DNA from: JAWLHJ01 sp039587535
GTDB taxonomy: Bacteria; Gemmatimonadota; Gemmatimonadetes; Longimicrobiales; Gaopeijiaceae
DNA: 64,000 nucleotides
Assembly (NCBI GenBank): GCA_039587535.1
Contig: JBDHIF010000014.1
Coordinates: 1 to 64,000, forward strand
Direction: 5' to 3'
A program made the position numbers and the translations under genes. Within the stretch, counting starts at the first letter, position 1; every line of letters starts with the position of its first letter. Below are positions 26,326-35,815 of this stretch, in pieces. Below the pieces are notes generated by a model, which saw only the letters and a list, made by a program, of their open reading frames with translations, was not told the origin of the DNA and searched no databases.

Positions 26326-27091
26326 CCAGAGGAAGGTCTATGACCTGCCCCGCGTAGATTCGGCTGCCGTCGATCCCGTTCACCGCCTGGATCTCATCGA
26401 CGGTGGTCCCGTACTCGCGCGCGATCTCCCAGAGGGAATCACCCACCTGGATCGTGTAGGCCATCCGGTCGCCCACGCGAGTGGTCTGCCGCGCCATGAG
26501 GTTGTCGACATAGACGGCGTACTGGCTCGGAAAGAGCGCGACGTGGTAGTGGCGCGGATAGCGCTCGAGGGTCGCGTCGAGAATGCCTCCGCGCTCGAGG
26601 CTCAGGAGCACGTCCTCGAGCCACCGTCGGCACCGCCGATCACCGCTGTAACGGAGATCGATGGCCATACCCGTGGGGTGCACCGAGCGGTCGGAGGCGT
26701 TCCGCGGCTGGCGGTCGGTCGGACGCGTCAGGCTGGTCACAACCAGCTTTTCCCCGCAAGCCGCTCGATACTGCGAGGCCAGGCGCTCCAGGAAGAGCGC
26801 GACTTGGGGGCGGGCATACGGGAACGACACAGCGTGGAGCGTAAAGTTCCGGTTCGGTCGGACCCTCACGAGCCATCCTTGCTCGACGAAGAAACGCACA
26901 CGCCGTGCGGTGTCGATGTAGGTGTAATCGTGAAGCCGAGCCATGCGGTTCTGCACGTCCAGCGAGGCGGGGGAACCGCGGAGCGACTGGGCGTGCGTGC
27001 CCGAGGGATTGAGCAAGGTGAGCGACAATGCGGCGGTGGCGTATCCGAGAAGGGCTCTCGTCGTCGCGCGCATCGAGGTCATCGTACCCAT
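26318..27091 (-). CDS. Exported LysM protein with DUF5715/VanY-like peptidase region
   Basis: About 257 aa from the chosen start (ATG 27091; others at 27082 and 27073). A signal peptide ends near SGTHAQS. The middle domain has SLTRPTDRQPRNASDRS and HPTGMAIDLRYSG with Arg, His and Asp as in D,D-carboxypeptidase-like folds, then HYHVALFP supplying another His. A LysM peptidoglycan-binding repeat ends the protein (YTIQVGDSLWEIAREYGTTV). Likely role: cell-wall hydrolysis or binding in the periplasm. The frame extends to 27211 but without signal-peptide features. Confidence 0.78.
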   Translation of the reverse strand: MGTMTSMRATTRALLGYATAALSLTLLNPSGTHAQSLRGSPASLDVQNRMARLHDYTYIDTARRVRFFVEQGWLVRVRPNRNFTLHAVSFPYARPQVALFLERLASQYRAACGEKLVVTSLTRPTDRQPRNASDRSVHPTGMAIDLRYSGDRRCRRWLEDVLLSLERGGILDATLERYPRHYHVALFPSQYAVYVDNLMARQTTRVGDRMAYTIQVGDSLWEIAREYGTTVDEIQAVNGIDGSRIYAGQVIDLPLGG

Positions 27092-27188
27092 CGATCCGAA
27101 GGTTAAGGGGTTCGGCGTTCGCGGCGTCCCGCGAAGGACTTCACTTATAAACAGATGTTTTCCCGCTCGCAAGCGGAGAGCCCCGCGG

Positions 27189-27218
27189 GCCCGGGGTGCA
27201 ACGAAGGGCACCCCGGGC
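27189..27218 (-). terminator. Hairpin terminator after superoxide dismutase
   Basis: An 11-bp perfect stem (GCCCGGGGTGC) with an 8-base loop, 17 bases past the sod stop on the minus strand. There is no U-run directly after it, so termination efficiency is uncertain. Confidence 0.6.
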
Positions 27219-27235
27219 CGGGGCCGACGGCAACT

Positions 27236-27856
27236 TCAGCCGCGAGCCTCCGCGTACCTATTCGCTACCACGTCCCAGTTCACGACGTTCCACCAGGCCG
27301 ACAGGTAGTCGGGACGCCGGTTCTGGTAGTGCAGATAGTACGCGTGCTCCCAGACGTCCACACCGAGAACGGGGGTGAGACCCTGCGAGATGGGCGAATC
27401 CTGATTCGGCGTGGAGAGGACCTGCAATCCGCCGCTTCCGTCCACGGCCAGCCACCCCCAGCCGGAGCCGAACTGCCCAGCGGCGGCTCCCTGCAGCTTC
27501 TCCTTGAACGCGCCGAAGGATCCGAACGCGCCGTCAATGGCCGAAGCGAGATCCCCGGCCGGGGCCCCGGCCCCGCCGGGTCGCATGATGTCCCAGAACA
27601 AGGCGTGGTTTACGAATCCGCCACCATTGTTGCGGACGGCGGTCCGGATCGCCTCGGGAACGGAATCCAGGTCAGCGAGCAGAGCCTCCGCCGACTTCCC
27701 GTGCAGCTCGGGATGCCCCTCCAGAGCGCCGTTTAGCTTGCTGGTGTAGCCTGCGTGGTGCTTTCCGTGGTGGATCTCCATGGTGCGCGCGTCGATGTGC
27801 GGCTCCAGCGCGTCGTATGTGTATCCGAGCTCGGGCAGCGCGAATGGGTAACCCAT
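27236..27856 (-). CDS. sodA: Superoxide dismutase, Mn-type by sequence
   Basis: A 206-aa cytoplasmic Fe/Mn superoxide dismutase. Metal ligands are visible: His in MEIHHGKHH, His in GGFVNHALFW, and Asp/His in DVWEHAYYLHYQNRRPDY. The second-shell residues are of the Mn type: Gly in NNGGGFVNH and Gln in NQDSP. Fe-type enzymes instead carry a Gln in the first of these sites. The start is ATG 27856, with AAGGAG nine bases upstream; the frame continues to 27886 without reason to use it. It is divergent from dinB. Confidence 0.94.
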   Translation of the reverse strand: MGYPFALPELGYTYDALEPHIDARTMEIHHGKHHAGYTSKLNGALEGHPELHGKSAEALLADLDSVPEAIRTAVRNNGGGFVNHALFWDIMRPGGAGAPAGDLASAIDGAFGSFGAFKEKLQGAAAGQFGSGWGWLAVDGSGGLQVLSTPNQDSPISQGLTPVLGVDVWEHAYYLHYQNRRPDYLSAWWNVVNWDVVANRYAEARG

Positions 27857-27951
27857 GTAGCGTGACTCCTTGGTATGGATCGTCAAGCAGGATGCGAGCG
27901 GACCCCCGACGGACGTGCCCCGTGCGGGGCGCGGCCACTATCTTCAGCCGG

Positions 27952-29283
27952 GTGGACCGCGAATCGAAATGTTACCCAGCACACGGGCTCACGCAAACCG
28001 AGGCAGACCCGATCGACACTCCCCTGGAGCCACGCAGAAGGGTGCCCTCGCCGCAGACCACCCGTCGGATCCTGCATGTGGACTGCGACGCCTTCTACGT
28101 CCAGGTCGCGCGACTGGAAGATCCCACGGGAGCGGGCCAGGCACGACTGCTCATCGTCGGGGGATCGCCGTCGGGGCGCGGCGTGGTCACTTCGGCCTCA
28201 TATGAAGCTCGGGCTTTCGGCGTGCGTTCCGCCATGCCCACCGGCCAGGCCCTCCGACTCTGCCCCGACGCGACGGTGGTCGCAGTGCCCCGTGGAGCGG
28301 TGGCCCAGCGCAGCCGTGCGGTCCGCGACGCGCTACAGTCTTTGGCCCCCGTCGTCGAGGCCGCCTCGGTCGACGAGTTCTACCTGGACCTCACGGGCAC
28401 CGAGCGCCTGTTCAAAGAGGCCAGCCTTCGGGAGACCGCCGAGCGGATTCGCGTGACCGTCCGGGAGCGCACCGAGATCGAGACATCCGTGGGCGGAGGT
28501 CCGAACCGCCTCGTTGCCAAGCTCGCCACCACCCGGGCCAAGCCAGCCGGCGTCCACGTGGTGCCACCGACGGGCGTGCGTGCCTTCATGGAGACGTTGA
28601 GCTTGGACGCGATCCCCGGCATCGGCCCCTCTCTCCTCGAGCAGCTCCACGGGCGCGGACTCCAAACGGTCCGACAGGCCTTGGACGTAGAGGAGGAGTG
28701 GCTGACCCGCTGGTTCGGCGATCGGCGTGGCACGTGGCTGTACCGGCGTATCCAGGGCGAGGGAAGCGACGATGTCGACCCATCCAGGGAGCGGAAGTCG
28801 ATCTCCAGCGAGCGCACCTTCCACGACGACGTCGACGACGACGGCACCCTGCAGGGTCGGCTGCTGGAGCTGGTCGATTCGGTGGGAAGCACGCTTCGTC
28901 GCCATGAGCTCCGGGCCCGAACCGTCACGGTGAAGCTCAAGGATTTCGACTTCCGGGCACGCTCACGAAGCAAGACGCTTCCGGAGCCGGTGGAGTCCGA
29001 TCGTGCGATTCACCAGGCCGCACGCGCTCTTCTCGGCGATCTACGGCGCCAACGCGGCGTCCCGGCACGGCTTATCGGCGTCGGCCTTGGAGGCCTCGAA
29101 CGAGCAGACCTCCCTCGCCAGCTCGGCCTCTTCGACGCGGGTCCCGGAGCCGTGGAAACCGACCGCGAGCGAAAGCTCTCCCGAGCAGTCGATCAGGTAC
29201 GCGACCGCTTCGGACGTGACGCCCTAGCCGCCGCTCGGAACGCCCCTCGCAACCCTGAAAGAGGAACCGAGAATGGGGATTGA
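27952..29283 (+). CDS. dinB: DNA polymerase IV (Y-family)
   Basis: Translesion polymerase. Palm motifs are HVDCDAFYVQVARLEDP and SVDEFYLDLTG, which provide the catalytic acidic residues. YEARAFGVRSAMPTGQAL is the fingers steric-gate region, and LDAIPGIGPSLLEQLHGRGL is the HhH thumb. The little-finger domain follows, with a QLGLF-type motif (RQLGLFDAG) near the C-terminus that fits a beta-clamp binding site. The start is uncertain: GTG 27952 is used here (443 aa) and GTG 28042 is an alternative giving a more typical N-terminus. No SOS box was identified. Confidence 0.9.
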   Translation: MDRESKCYPAHGLTQTEADPIDTPLEPRRRVPSPQTTRRILHVDCDAFYVQVARLEDPTGAGQARLLIVGGSPSGRGVVTSASYEARAFGVRSAMPTGQALRLCPDATVVAVPRGAVAQRSRAVRDALQSLAPVVEAASVDEFYLDLTGTERLFKEASLRETAERIRVTVRERTEIETSVGGGPNRLVAKLATTRAKPAGVHVVPPTGVRAFMETLSLDAIPGIGPSLLEQLHGRGLQTVRQALDVEEEWLTRWFGDRRGTWLYRRIQGEGSDDVDPSRERKSISSERTFHDDVDDDGTLQGRLLELVDSVGSTLRRHELRARTVTVKLKDFDFRARSRSKTLPEPVESDRAIHQAARALLGDLRRQRGVPARLIGVGLGGLERADLPRQLGLFDAGPGAVETDRERKLSRAVDQVRDRFGRDALAAARNAPRNPERGTENGD

Positions 29284-30088
29284 CCCAGATCGCCAGAGCC
29301 TGGCTCGGCTCTGGCCACGCGCGCCCACGCTCCTGGGCATGATTCATCTCCGACCGCTACCCGGAGCTCCACGGTGGGGCGGTGATATGGCCGCGGTGAT
29401 GCAGCGTGCTCTGGCCGACGCCGAGACTCTCGAGGAGGCCGGCTTCGATGGAATCGTGGTGGAGAACTACCTGGATGCTCCGTTCTACCCCGATCACGTT
29501 CCGGCCGTGACCGTAGCCGCCCTGACCCGGATCGTGGCGACGGTCGTCGCAGAGGTCTCCGTCCCGGTCGGAGTGAACGTCCTACGTAACGACGCCGGCG
29601 CGGCGCTATCGATCGCGGCAGTCACGGGTGCTCGGTTCATCCGTGTGAACGTGCATACGGGCGCCATGTGGACGGACCAGGGCCTGATCACGGGCGAGGC
29701 GCACGAGACGCTTCGGCTGCGCCGGGCTCTGGGCACCGACGTGGCCATCCTCGCGGACGTCCACGTCAAGCATGCGGTGCCTCCGTCGGGGCTGTCACTC
29801 GCTCAGGCAGCCGCAGACGCCTGGCATCGCGGCTTGGCGGACGGGCTGGTGGTATCCGGTGCTGGCACCGGCTTCGCGACCCATAGCTCGGACGTCGCGG
29901 AGGTAGCACAGGCCGTCCCCGGGGCCCCGATCTTCCTTGGCAGCGGCGTCACCCCGACGTCCGTGGCTGCCCTTCCTCAGGGTGCCCGCGGCGCCATCGT
30001 CGGGAGCGCCGTCATGCGGGGTGGTCGTGCGGGCGCGGGTGTCGATGCGGCTCGGGCCACCGAGCTCGTCCACATGGCCCGAGGCTGA
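29273..30088 (+). CDS. BtpA/SgcQ family TIM-barrel protein
   Basis: A 271-aa protein with the family opening LLGMIHLRPLPGAPRWGG, then GFDGIVVENYLDAPF, PVGVNVLRNDAGAALSIA, ARFIRVNVHTGAMWTDQG, LADVHVKHAVP and the late VSGAGTG and FLGSGVTP motifs. These fit a TIM barrel with a phosphate-binding C-terminal half. BtpA affects photosystem I stability in cyanobacteria, but the biochemical role of most members is unknown. It overlaps the dinB 3' end by 11 bases, so the two are co-transcribed. Confidence 0.88.
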   Translation: MGIDPDRQSLARLWPRAPTLLGMIHLRPLPGAPRWGGDMAAVMQRALADAETLEEAGFDGIVVENYLDAPFYPDHVPAVTVAALTRIVATVVAEVSVPVGVNVLRNDAGAALSIAAVTGARFIRVNVHTGAMWTDQGLITGEAHETLRLRRALGTDVAILADVHVKHAVPPSGLSLAQAAADAWHRGLADGLVVSGAGTGFATHSSDVAEVAQAVPGAPIFLGSGVTPTSVAALPQGARGAIVGSAVMRGGRAGAGVDAARATELVHMARG

Positions 30089-30117
30089 AAAGCGCCATGT
30101 CCGGGGAAGGCCCCCCC

Positions 30118-30138
30118 GGCGGGGAGACGTGCCCCGCC
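30118..30138. terminator. Hairpin between convergent BtpA and desaturase genes
   Basis: A perfect 7-bp stem GGCGGGG/CCCCGCC with a 7-base loop in the 106-base gap between two converging genes. It could act in both directions. No U-run is present. Confidence 0.45.
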
Positions 30139-30194
30139 CCTCCAACGGGAAGCGGGACGGAGGCGTGGGCACCGCGGCGCGCGAGCGCCCTCTC

Positions 30195-31352
30195 TCAGGC
30201 CTGGGCCAGCGCTGAATCGTAAAGGTGCTGGGCCACAGCCTCGGCCAGCAGCTCATGGGCTCGATTCACGATCATGTCCAAGGACGGTGTATCCTGGAAC
30301 ATCTCCTCGGCCTTGTCGCGAAGCTCGGGGATGGTCGGGAGATACGGCACGGAAAGCTCACGCAGACGCTTGTGAACACTCTCACCGGCGTGGCGGGCCT
30401 TGGTCTGGAGGTCCTCAAGGACGTGAGATTCGTCCCAGGCGTCCCGCACGGAGTGCGCGATCTGCTCCACACGGAAAGCCCCGGCGAGGTCGCCGGCCAC
30501 CTTCTCGAGCACTTTGCGGCCGATCGGCCGCTCACCGCGCACGATCTCGGGAGGAGGAGAGCGGAGGTCCCATACGAGACGAACCCAGGACATGGCCTTC
30601 AGCACGTAATAGGACAGGTCCACCTCGTACCACTGGAAGCCCTGGCGCGTGGAGCTCTGGTAATGGTGGTGGTTGTTGTGCCAACCCTCGCCCAGCGTGA
30701 TGAGGGCGAGCCAGAAGTTGTTCCGGGAGTCGTCACCGGTGAGGTAGCGCTGCGACCCGTGGACGTGGGCCAGTGAGTTGATGAAGAAAGTGCCGTGGTA
30801 TAGAGCCACCGTGCTCCAGAAGAAGCCCACCACAAGCATGGTCCAGCCGCCCCACATGAACAGCGCAACGCCGAGCATGATGGCCGGCACGTAGTTGATC
30901 TTGTTCAGCCAGACCAGCTCGGGGTACCTGGTGAGGTCCTTCACCGTGCCGTAGTCCGGCTTCCAGTTGTTGTGGTTGAAGATCCAGCCCACGTGGGAGT
31001 AGAGGAAGCCCTGGTGCCGCGGAGAATGGACGTCCTGCTCGGTGTCCGAATGCAGGTGATGGTGCCGGTGCACCGCCGCCCACCAGATGACGCCGCGCTG
31101 GGCGGAGGTCTGTCCGATGAACGCGATGAGGAACTGCATGATTCGACTAGTCTTGTACGACCGGTGGCTGAAGTACCGATGGTACCCGGCCGTGATTCCC
31201 CACATCCGGATCACGTATAGCGCGACGGCTACCCCGACAGCAGTCCAAGTCACCCCTGTCCAGATGGCCGCGAAGCACGCCAGGTGAACCAGGATGAACG
31301 GAATGGTCGCGGGATATACGATATCGTCGTGAGGCGCGTGGCTTTGACTCAC
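30195..31352 (-). CDS. Acyl-CoA/acyl-lipid delta-9-type fatty acid desaturase
   Basis: A 385-aa integral-membrane di-iron desaturase. All three histidine boxes are visible: HRYFSH (about residue 58), HRHHH (about 95) and HNNHHHY (about 225), spaced by paired TM helices. The C-terminal 120 residues form a soluble helical extension. The enzyme introduces a double bond into saturated acyl chains, adjusting membrane fluidity. It is divergent from the ArsR-methyltransferase gene; the shared 128-base gap contains a leader hairpin and the ArsR-type operator. Confidence 0.9.
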   Translation of the reverse strand: MSQSHAPHDDIVYPATIPFILVHLACFAAIWTGVTWTAVGVAVALYVIRMWGITAGYHRYFSHRSYKTSRIMQFLIAFIGQTSAQRGVIWWAAVHRHHHLHSDTEQDVHSPRHQGFLYSHVGWIFNHNNWKPDYGTVKDLTRYPELVWLNKINYVPAIMLGVALFMWGGWTMLVVGFFWSTVALYHGTFFINSLAHVHGSQRYLTGDDSRNNFWLALITLGEGWHNNHHHYQSSTRQGFQWYEVDLSYYVLKAMSWVRLVWDLRSPPPEIVRGERPIGRKVLEKVAGDLAGAFRVEQIAHSVRDAWDESHVLEDLQTKARHAGESVHKRLRELSVPYLPTIPELRDKAEEMFQDTPSLDMIVNRAHELLAEAVAQHLYDSALAQA

Positions 31353-31391
31353 TAGGTCCTGCTCCTACTCGGGTCTTCGTTTCGTGAAGGA

Positions 31392-31417
31392 GGGCCGCCA
31401 AAAGCTAACGGCGGCCC
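31392..31417 (-). promoter_or_regulatory. Hairpin in the upstream region of the desaturase gene
   Basis: A perfect 8-bp stem GGGCCGCC/GGCGGCCC with a 10-base loop, 40-65 bases before the desaturase ATG. It may be a 5' leader structure or, read on the plus strand, unrelated. Nothing else links it to regulation. Confidence 0.35.
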
Positions 31418-31439
31418 CGACCAGCACCAACAATAGGGG

Positions 31440-31467
31440 TTGTCCTCCCGCGGCCCAATCATATATT
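31440..31467 (+). promoter_or_regulatory. Promoter of the ArsR-methyltransferase/ahcY operon
   Basis: TTGTCC (31440-31445), a 16-base spacer, then TATATT (31462-31467). The predicted transcription start near 31474 is only about seven bases before the ATG at 31481, and there is no ribosome site, so the mRNA may be leaderless. The -10 hexamer lies inside the left arm of the operator. Confidence 0.5.
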
Positions 31468-31490
31468 CGTATGTAAATCTATGAATATAT
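31461..31490. promoter_or_regulatory. ArsR-type operator overlapping promoter and start codon
   Basis: Perfect 8-bp inverted repeat ATATATTC (31461-31468) and GAATATAT (31483-31490) with a 14-base spacer. It stands out as an AT-rich island in GC-rich DNA. Long AT-rich palindromes over the -10 box are typical for ArsR-family repressors. The right arm begins two bases inside the coding region, which predicts autorepression of the operon. Confidence 0.65.
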
Positions 31491-32481
31491 TAAGCCCGCC
31501 ACCGATCCTCGACCAGCTCAACGCTCTCGGCGACGAGACCCGGGTCCGCATACTGGCGCTTCTCGATCGGAGTGAGTTCTCCGTCGGTGAGCTCAGCGCG
31601 GTCCTGCAGATCGCGCAGCCGTCGGTGAGCCGTCATCTCAAGACGCTGTCCGATGACGGCTGGGTGCAGGCGCGTCAGGACGGACGCCTTCGGCACTATC
31701 GCTTCGCCACCGACATCGACCAGAGCGCACGCGACCTCTGGTCACTGGTGCGCGCGCGCCTGGACGTCGATGAGCCGTACGCCGCCGACCGCGAGCGCGC
31801 GGCCGCGGTCCTCCACGACCGGCGGCTGAGATCGGCGGAGTTTTTCGCTCGGGCCGCGGAGCGGTGGGACGATACGCGAGAGGAGCTCTTCGGGACGGAC
31901 GTACGCTTCGCTCCCTTCCTCGGCCTCCTCGATTCCGAGTGGACCGTGGGTGACCTCGGCACGGGTACCGGCGCATTGGCCCGTCTCCTGGCCCCTTTCG
32001 TCGCGCGAGTCGTCGGCGTGGATCGCTCCGACGAGATGCTTTCGGCCGCCAGACACCGCCTATCGGACCTGGAGAACGTGGAGCTTCGATCCGGAGCGCT
32101 GGAAGCGCTACCCGTAGAACCGGGAGAGCTCGATGTCGCCATTCTCTCGCTCGTCCTCCACTACGTGGTCGACCCCCCACACGTGCTCGCCGAGGTTCGG
32201 CGGGTCCTCCGTCCGGGTGGACGTGCCGTGATCCTCGAGATGCGCCTCCACGAGCGAGGCGTAGGATACGCGGAGGAGATGGGTCACGTTTGGCCGGGAT
32301 TCGAGCCCGACCAGATCGGCACCTGGCTCACGGACGCCGGCATGCGCGACGTCCGCACGCACTTGCTGGCTCCGGATCCGTCGGCCAGCGGGCCCCTGCT
32401 GTTTCTGACGACCGCGCGTGCCGGCGCGTCGCCGTCTCCCTCCGAGAAGACCGAATCCAACCGCAACGGGAAGGAATCCGA

Positions 32482-32485
<4 letters not shown>
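31481..32485 (+). CDS. ArsR-family regulator fused to SAM-dependent methyltransferase domain (SahR-like)
   Basis: A 334-aa fusion. Residues 1-85 form an ArsR winged helix (ALGDETRVRILALLDRSEFS, then recognition helix IAQPSVSRHLKTLSDDGWV). Residues 130-310 form a class I methyltransferase fold with motif I VGDLGTGTGALARLLAPF, motif II VVGVDRSDEML, and LRPGGRAVILEM. No metal-binding Cys cluster is seen. The same domain pair is known for SahR, an S-adenosylhomocysteine-responsive regulator of the methyl cycle; here the next gene, overlapping by four bases (ATGA), is ahcY. The methyltransferase domain probably senses SAH or SAM rather than catalysing. The function is inferred. Confidence 0.82.
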
Positions 32486-33972
<1,487 letters not shown>

Positions 33973-33998
33973 GCCGCTTGTCGAAGACGGACAAGCAA

Positions 33999-34035
33999 AG
34001 AGGGGTGCTCCCGCGAAGCGCGGGAGCACCCCTCT
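33999..34035. terminator. Strong bidirectional hairpin between ahcY and ankyrin gene A
   Basis: A 17-bp perfect stem (AGAGGGGTGCTCCCGCG) with a three-base loop, 26 bases after the ahcY stop and 32 bases beyond the ankyrin A stop on the other strand. It serves two converging transcripts. There is no clear U-run on either side. Confidence 0.7.
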
Positions 34036-34067
34036 GACATTCCCTCTGACAACCACTCAGTGGTGCC

Positions 34068-35810
34068 TTAGCAGCCTACGCAGTTGTCGTTGTTGACCGC
34101 CCCCAGGCCCTCGAGCAATGCGAGGGTTTCCGGGAACGGATTGAGCCGCTGGTACGGGCCGTTTGCCATATCCGCCGTGGTCTGGCCATACCGGCTGACA
34201 AGCGTCACGTCGGCGCCCTTCGACACCAGGTACGTAATGACCTCGTTGTCCCCGCGCGTGGCGGCGTTGTGGACGGCGGTATAGCCCTGGTGGTCCCTCA
34301 GATTGGGATCAACGCCGAGCTCTTCGACGAGATACTTCACGGACGGCAGCCAACCGTCCGGCGCGTGCTGATGGGCATTTCCGGCAAAGCCGAGACCGTA
34401 GCCGGCTCCGCTGGCGGCGTGGATCGGGTAGGTCGCCGGCCCGCCGGTGGGCACCGGTGGATACGGATAGTCTTCCAACTCTTCCCCGTACTGGTTCGCC
34501 CGCTCCGGAAGCTTCTTGGCGGGGATGTTCGGATCAGCCCCGTACGATACGAGCAGTCGCATGGCGTCCACGTCCGTGCCATAGGCTGCCCGCCAGAACG
34601 GCGTCGCACCCCACTGCGACACGTTCAGATTGCCACCGCTGAACTCCGTGTACCAGAGGTCCATCACGAGCCGTGCGTTGGGATCGGCGCCGGCATCGAG
34701 GAGGGCCCGCATGTACTCCAGATACGAAGTCCGTTGCTGCTTGTGCGCGGTCGGCTGCGGGTACCACGAGGTCGCACCCCACTGGAGATTCAGCGCGGCG
34801 TAAAGGGGTCCCGCGCCGGCGACGCTCCTGAGGTTCGGATCCGCACCACGGCTCAGGAGCTCCATGGCGAGATCGAAGTGTCCGTTGATCGTCGCGACCA
34901 ACAAGGGAGTCGAGAGATCGCCGCTCGTCTGGTTGACGTCAGCGCCTCGCTCGATCAGGTGCATCGCGACGTCGGTGCTGCCCTCTCTCGCCGCATGATG
35001 GAGCGCCGTGAGGCCGCCCTTCTTGTTCATGAGCTCGGCAAACGAAAGGCGCTCACGTGCCGAGTCCGGCAGCTCCAGCGGCCCTTTCCTCTCTTCTGCT
35101 TCTTCGCGGAGCTGCTCGTCCTCACGTCCGCCAGTCTCCGCGTAACCCTCGTCGGCCAGGTCCAAGCCCCATTCGATCGCCTTCAGGGCGTCCCTGCGGG
35201 CCTTGAGGTCGACGTCCTCAGCGATCATTTCGGTGACGTCGATCACGTTCGTGGCCGCGGAAAGGTCGCCGCCCGCATCGATCAAAGCCCGGACCGTCTC
35301 CAACCGCCCGGCCGACGAAGCGAAGACCAGCGGAGTCTGCCCCCAGACCGCCTCCCGGGCTTCCACATCGGCGCCATGCCGCACCAGCAGGTCGACGGCC
35401 TCAGGGTCCCCGGACGCGCCTGCATAGTGAAGCGCGGTCACACCGGTCGTCGTCGGATGCTCGACGTCCGCGCCTGCGTCCAGGAGCTGCGCCATCGTCG
35501 CGGTCTGCCCCACCGCGCTGGCGAGATGCAGAGGCGTGTACCCTCCGTTGCGCGTCACCGCTTGGAGGTGTGCCCCCGCATAGATCAGGACTCCGACGAT
35601 GCCTGAGTCTCCGGCTTCCGCCGCCCAGTGCAAGGCCGTCATGCCGTCCCCATGAGGGGTGTTGACGTCAGCACCGGCCTCGACGAGCCGCGTCACGGCA
35701 TCGAGGTCCCCTCGCTGGGCCGCGTCGGCCACCGGAGCGTCCGGGGGAGCGGAGGCGGACACGCTCAAGGCAAGCACCAGCCAGCCGAAGGTCCGAATCG
35801 CTTGTCTCAT
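34068..35810 (-). CDS. Exported ankyrin-repeat protein, cassette A
   Basis: A 580-aa protein with a signal peptide (WLVLALSVSASA). Two blocks of ankyrin repeats are split by a charged linker at about residues 225-265. Block 1 has repeats such as DGMTALHWAAEAGDSGIVGV. Block 2 starts at KKGGLTALHHAAREG and contains a region shared with paralogues B and C: TSWYPQP, LWYTEF, WGATPFWRAAYGTDVDAM and YPIHAASGAGYGLGFAGNAH. The protein ends exactly with VNNDNCVGC, a C-terminal CxxC. It is the last gene of cassette A, five bases after DUF1552, with an AGGAG ribosome site. A role as envelope scaffold or chaperone for the two upstream products is plausible but unproven. Confidence 0.88.
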   Translation of the reverse strand: MRQAIRTFGWLVLALSVSASAPPDAPVADAAQRGDLDAVTRLVEAGADVNTPHGDGMTALHWAAEAGDSGIVGVLIYAGAHLQAVTRNGGYTPLHLASAVGQTATMAQLLDAGADVEHPTTTGVTALHYAGASGDPEAVDLLVRHGADVEAREAVWGQTPLVFASSAGRLETVRALIDAGGDLSAATNVIDVTEMIAEDVDLKARRDALKAIEWGLDLADEGYAETGGREDEQLREEAEERKGPLELPDSARERLSFAELMNKKGGLTALHHAAREGSTDVAMHLIERGADVNQTSGDLSTPLLVATINGHFDLAMELLSRGADPNLRSVAGAGPLYAALNLQWGATSWYPQPTAHKQQRTSYLEYMRALLDAGADPNARLVMDLWYTEFSGGNLNVSQWGATPFWRAAYGTDVDAMRLLVSYGADPNIPAKKLPERANQYGEELEDYPYPPVPTGGPATYPIHAASGAGYGLGFAGNAHQHAPDGWLPSVKYLVEELGVDPNLRDHQGYTAVHNAATRGDNEVITYLVSKGADVTLVSRYGQTTADMANGPYQRLNPFPETLALLEGLGAVNNDNCVGC

Positions 35811-35815
35811 CGTCG

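Noticed and set aside
32290..32481. Upstream extension of ahcY to an earlier start
   Set aside because: It overlaps the methyltransferase coding region in another frame; the ATG at 32482 has a ribosome site and gives the normal N-terminus.
31353..32481. SAH or SAM riboswitch before ahcY
   Set aside because: ahcY overlaps the previous gene, and the operon promoter leaves almost no leader for an aptamer; protein-based control through the ArsR fusion is better supported.
34269..35606. Plus-strand open frame opposite ankyrin gene A
   Set aside because: Shadow of a repeat-rich GC-rich gene; residue pattern is Arg/His-rich and domain-free.
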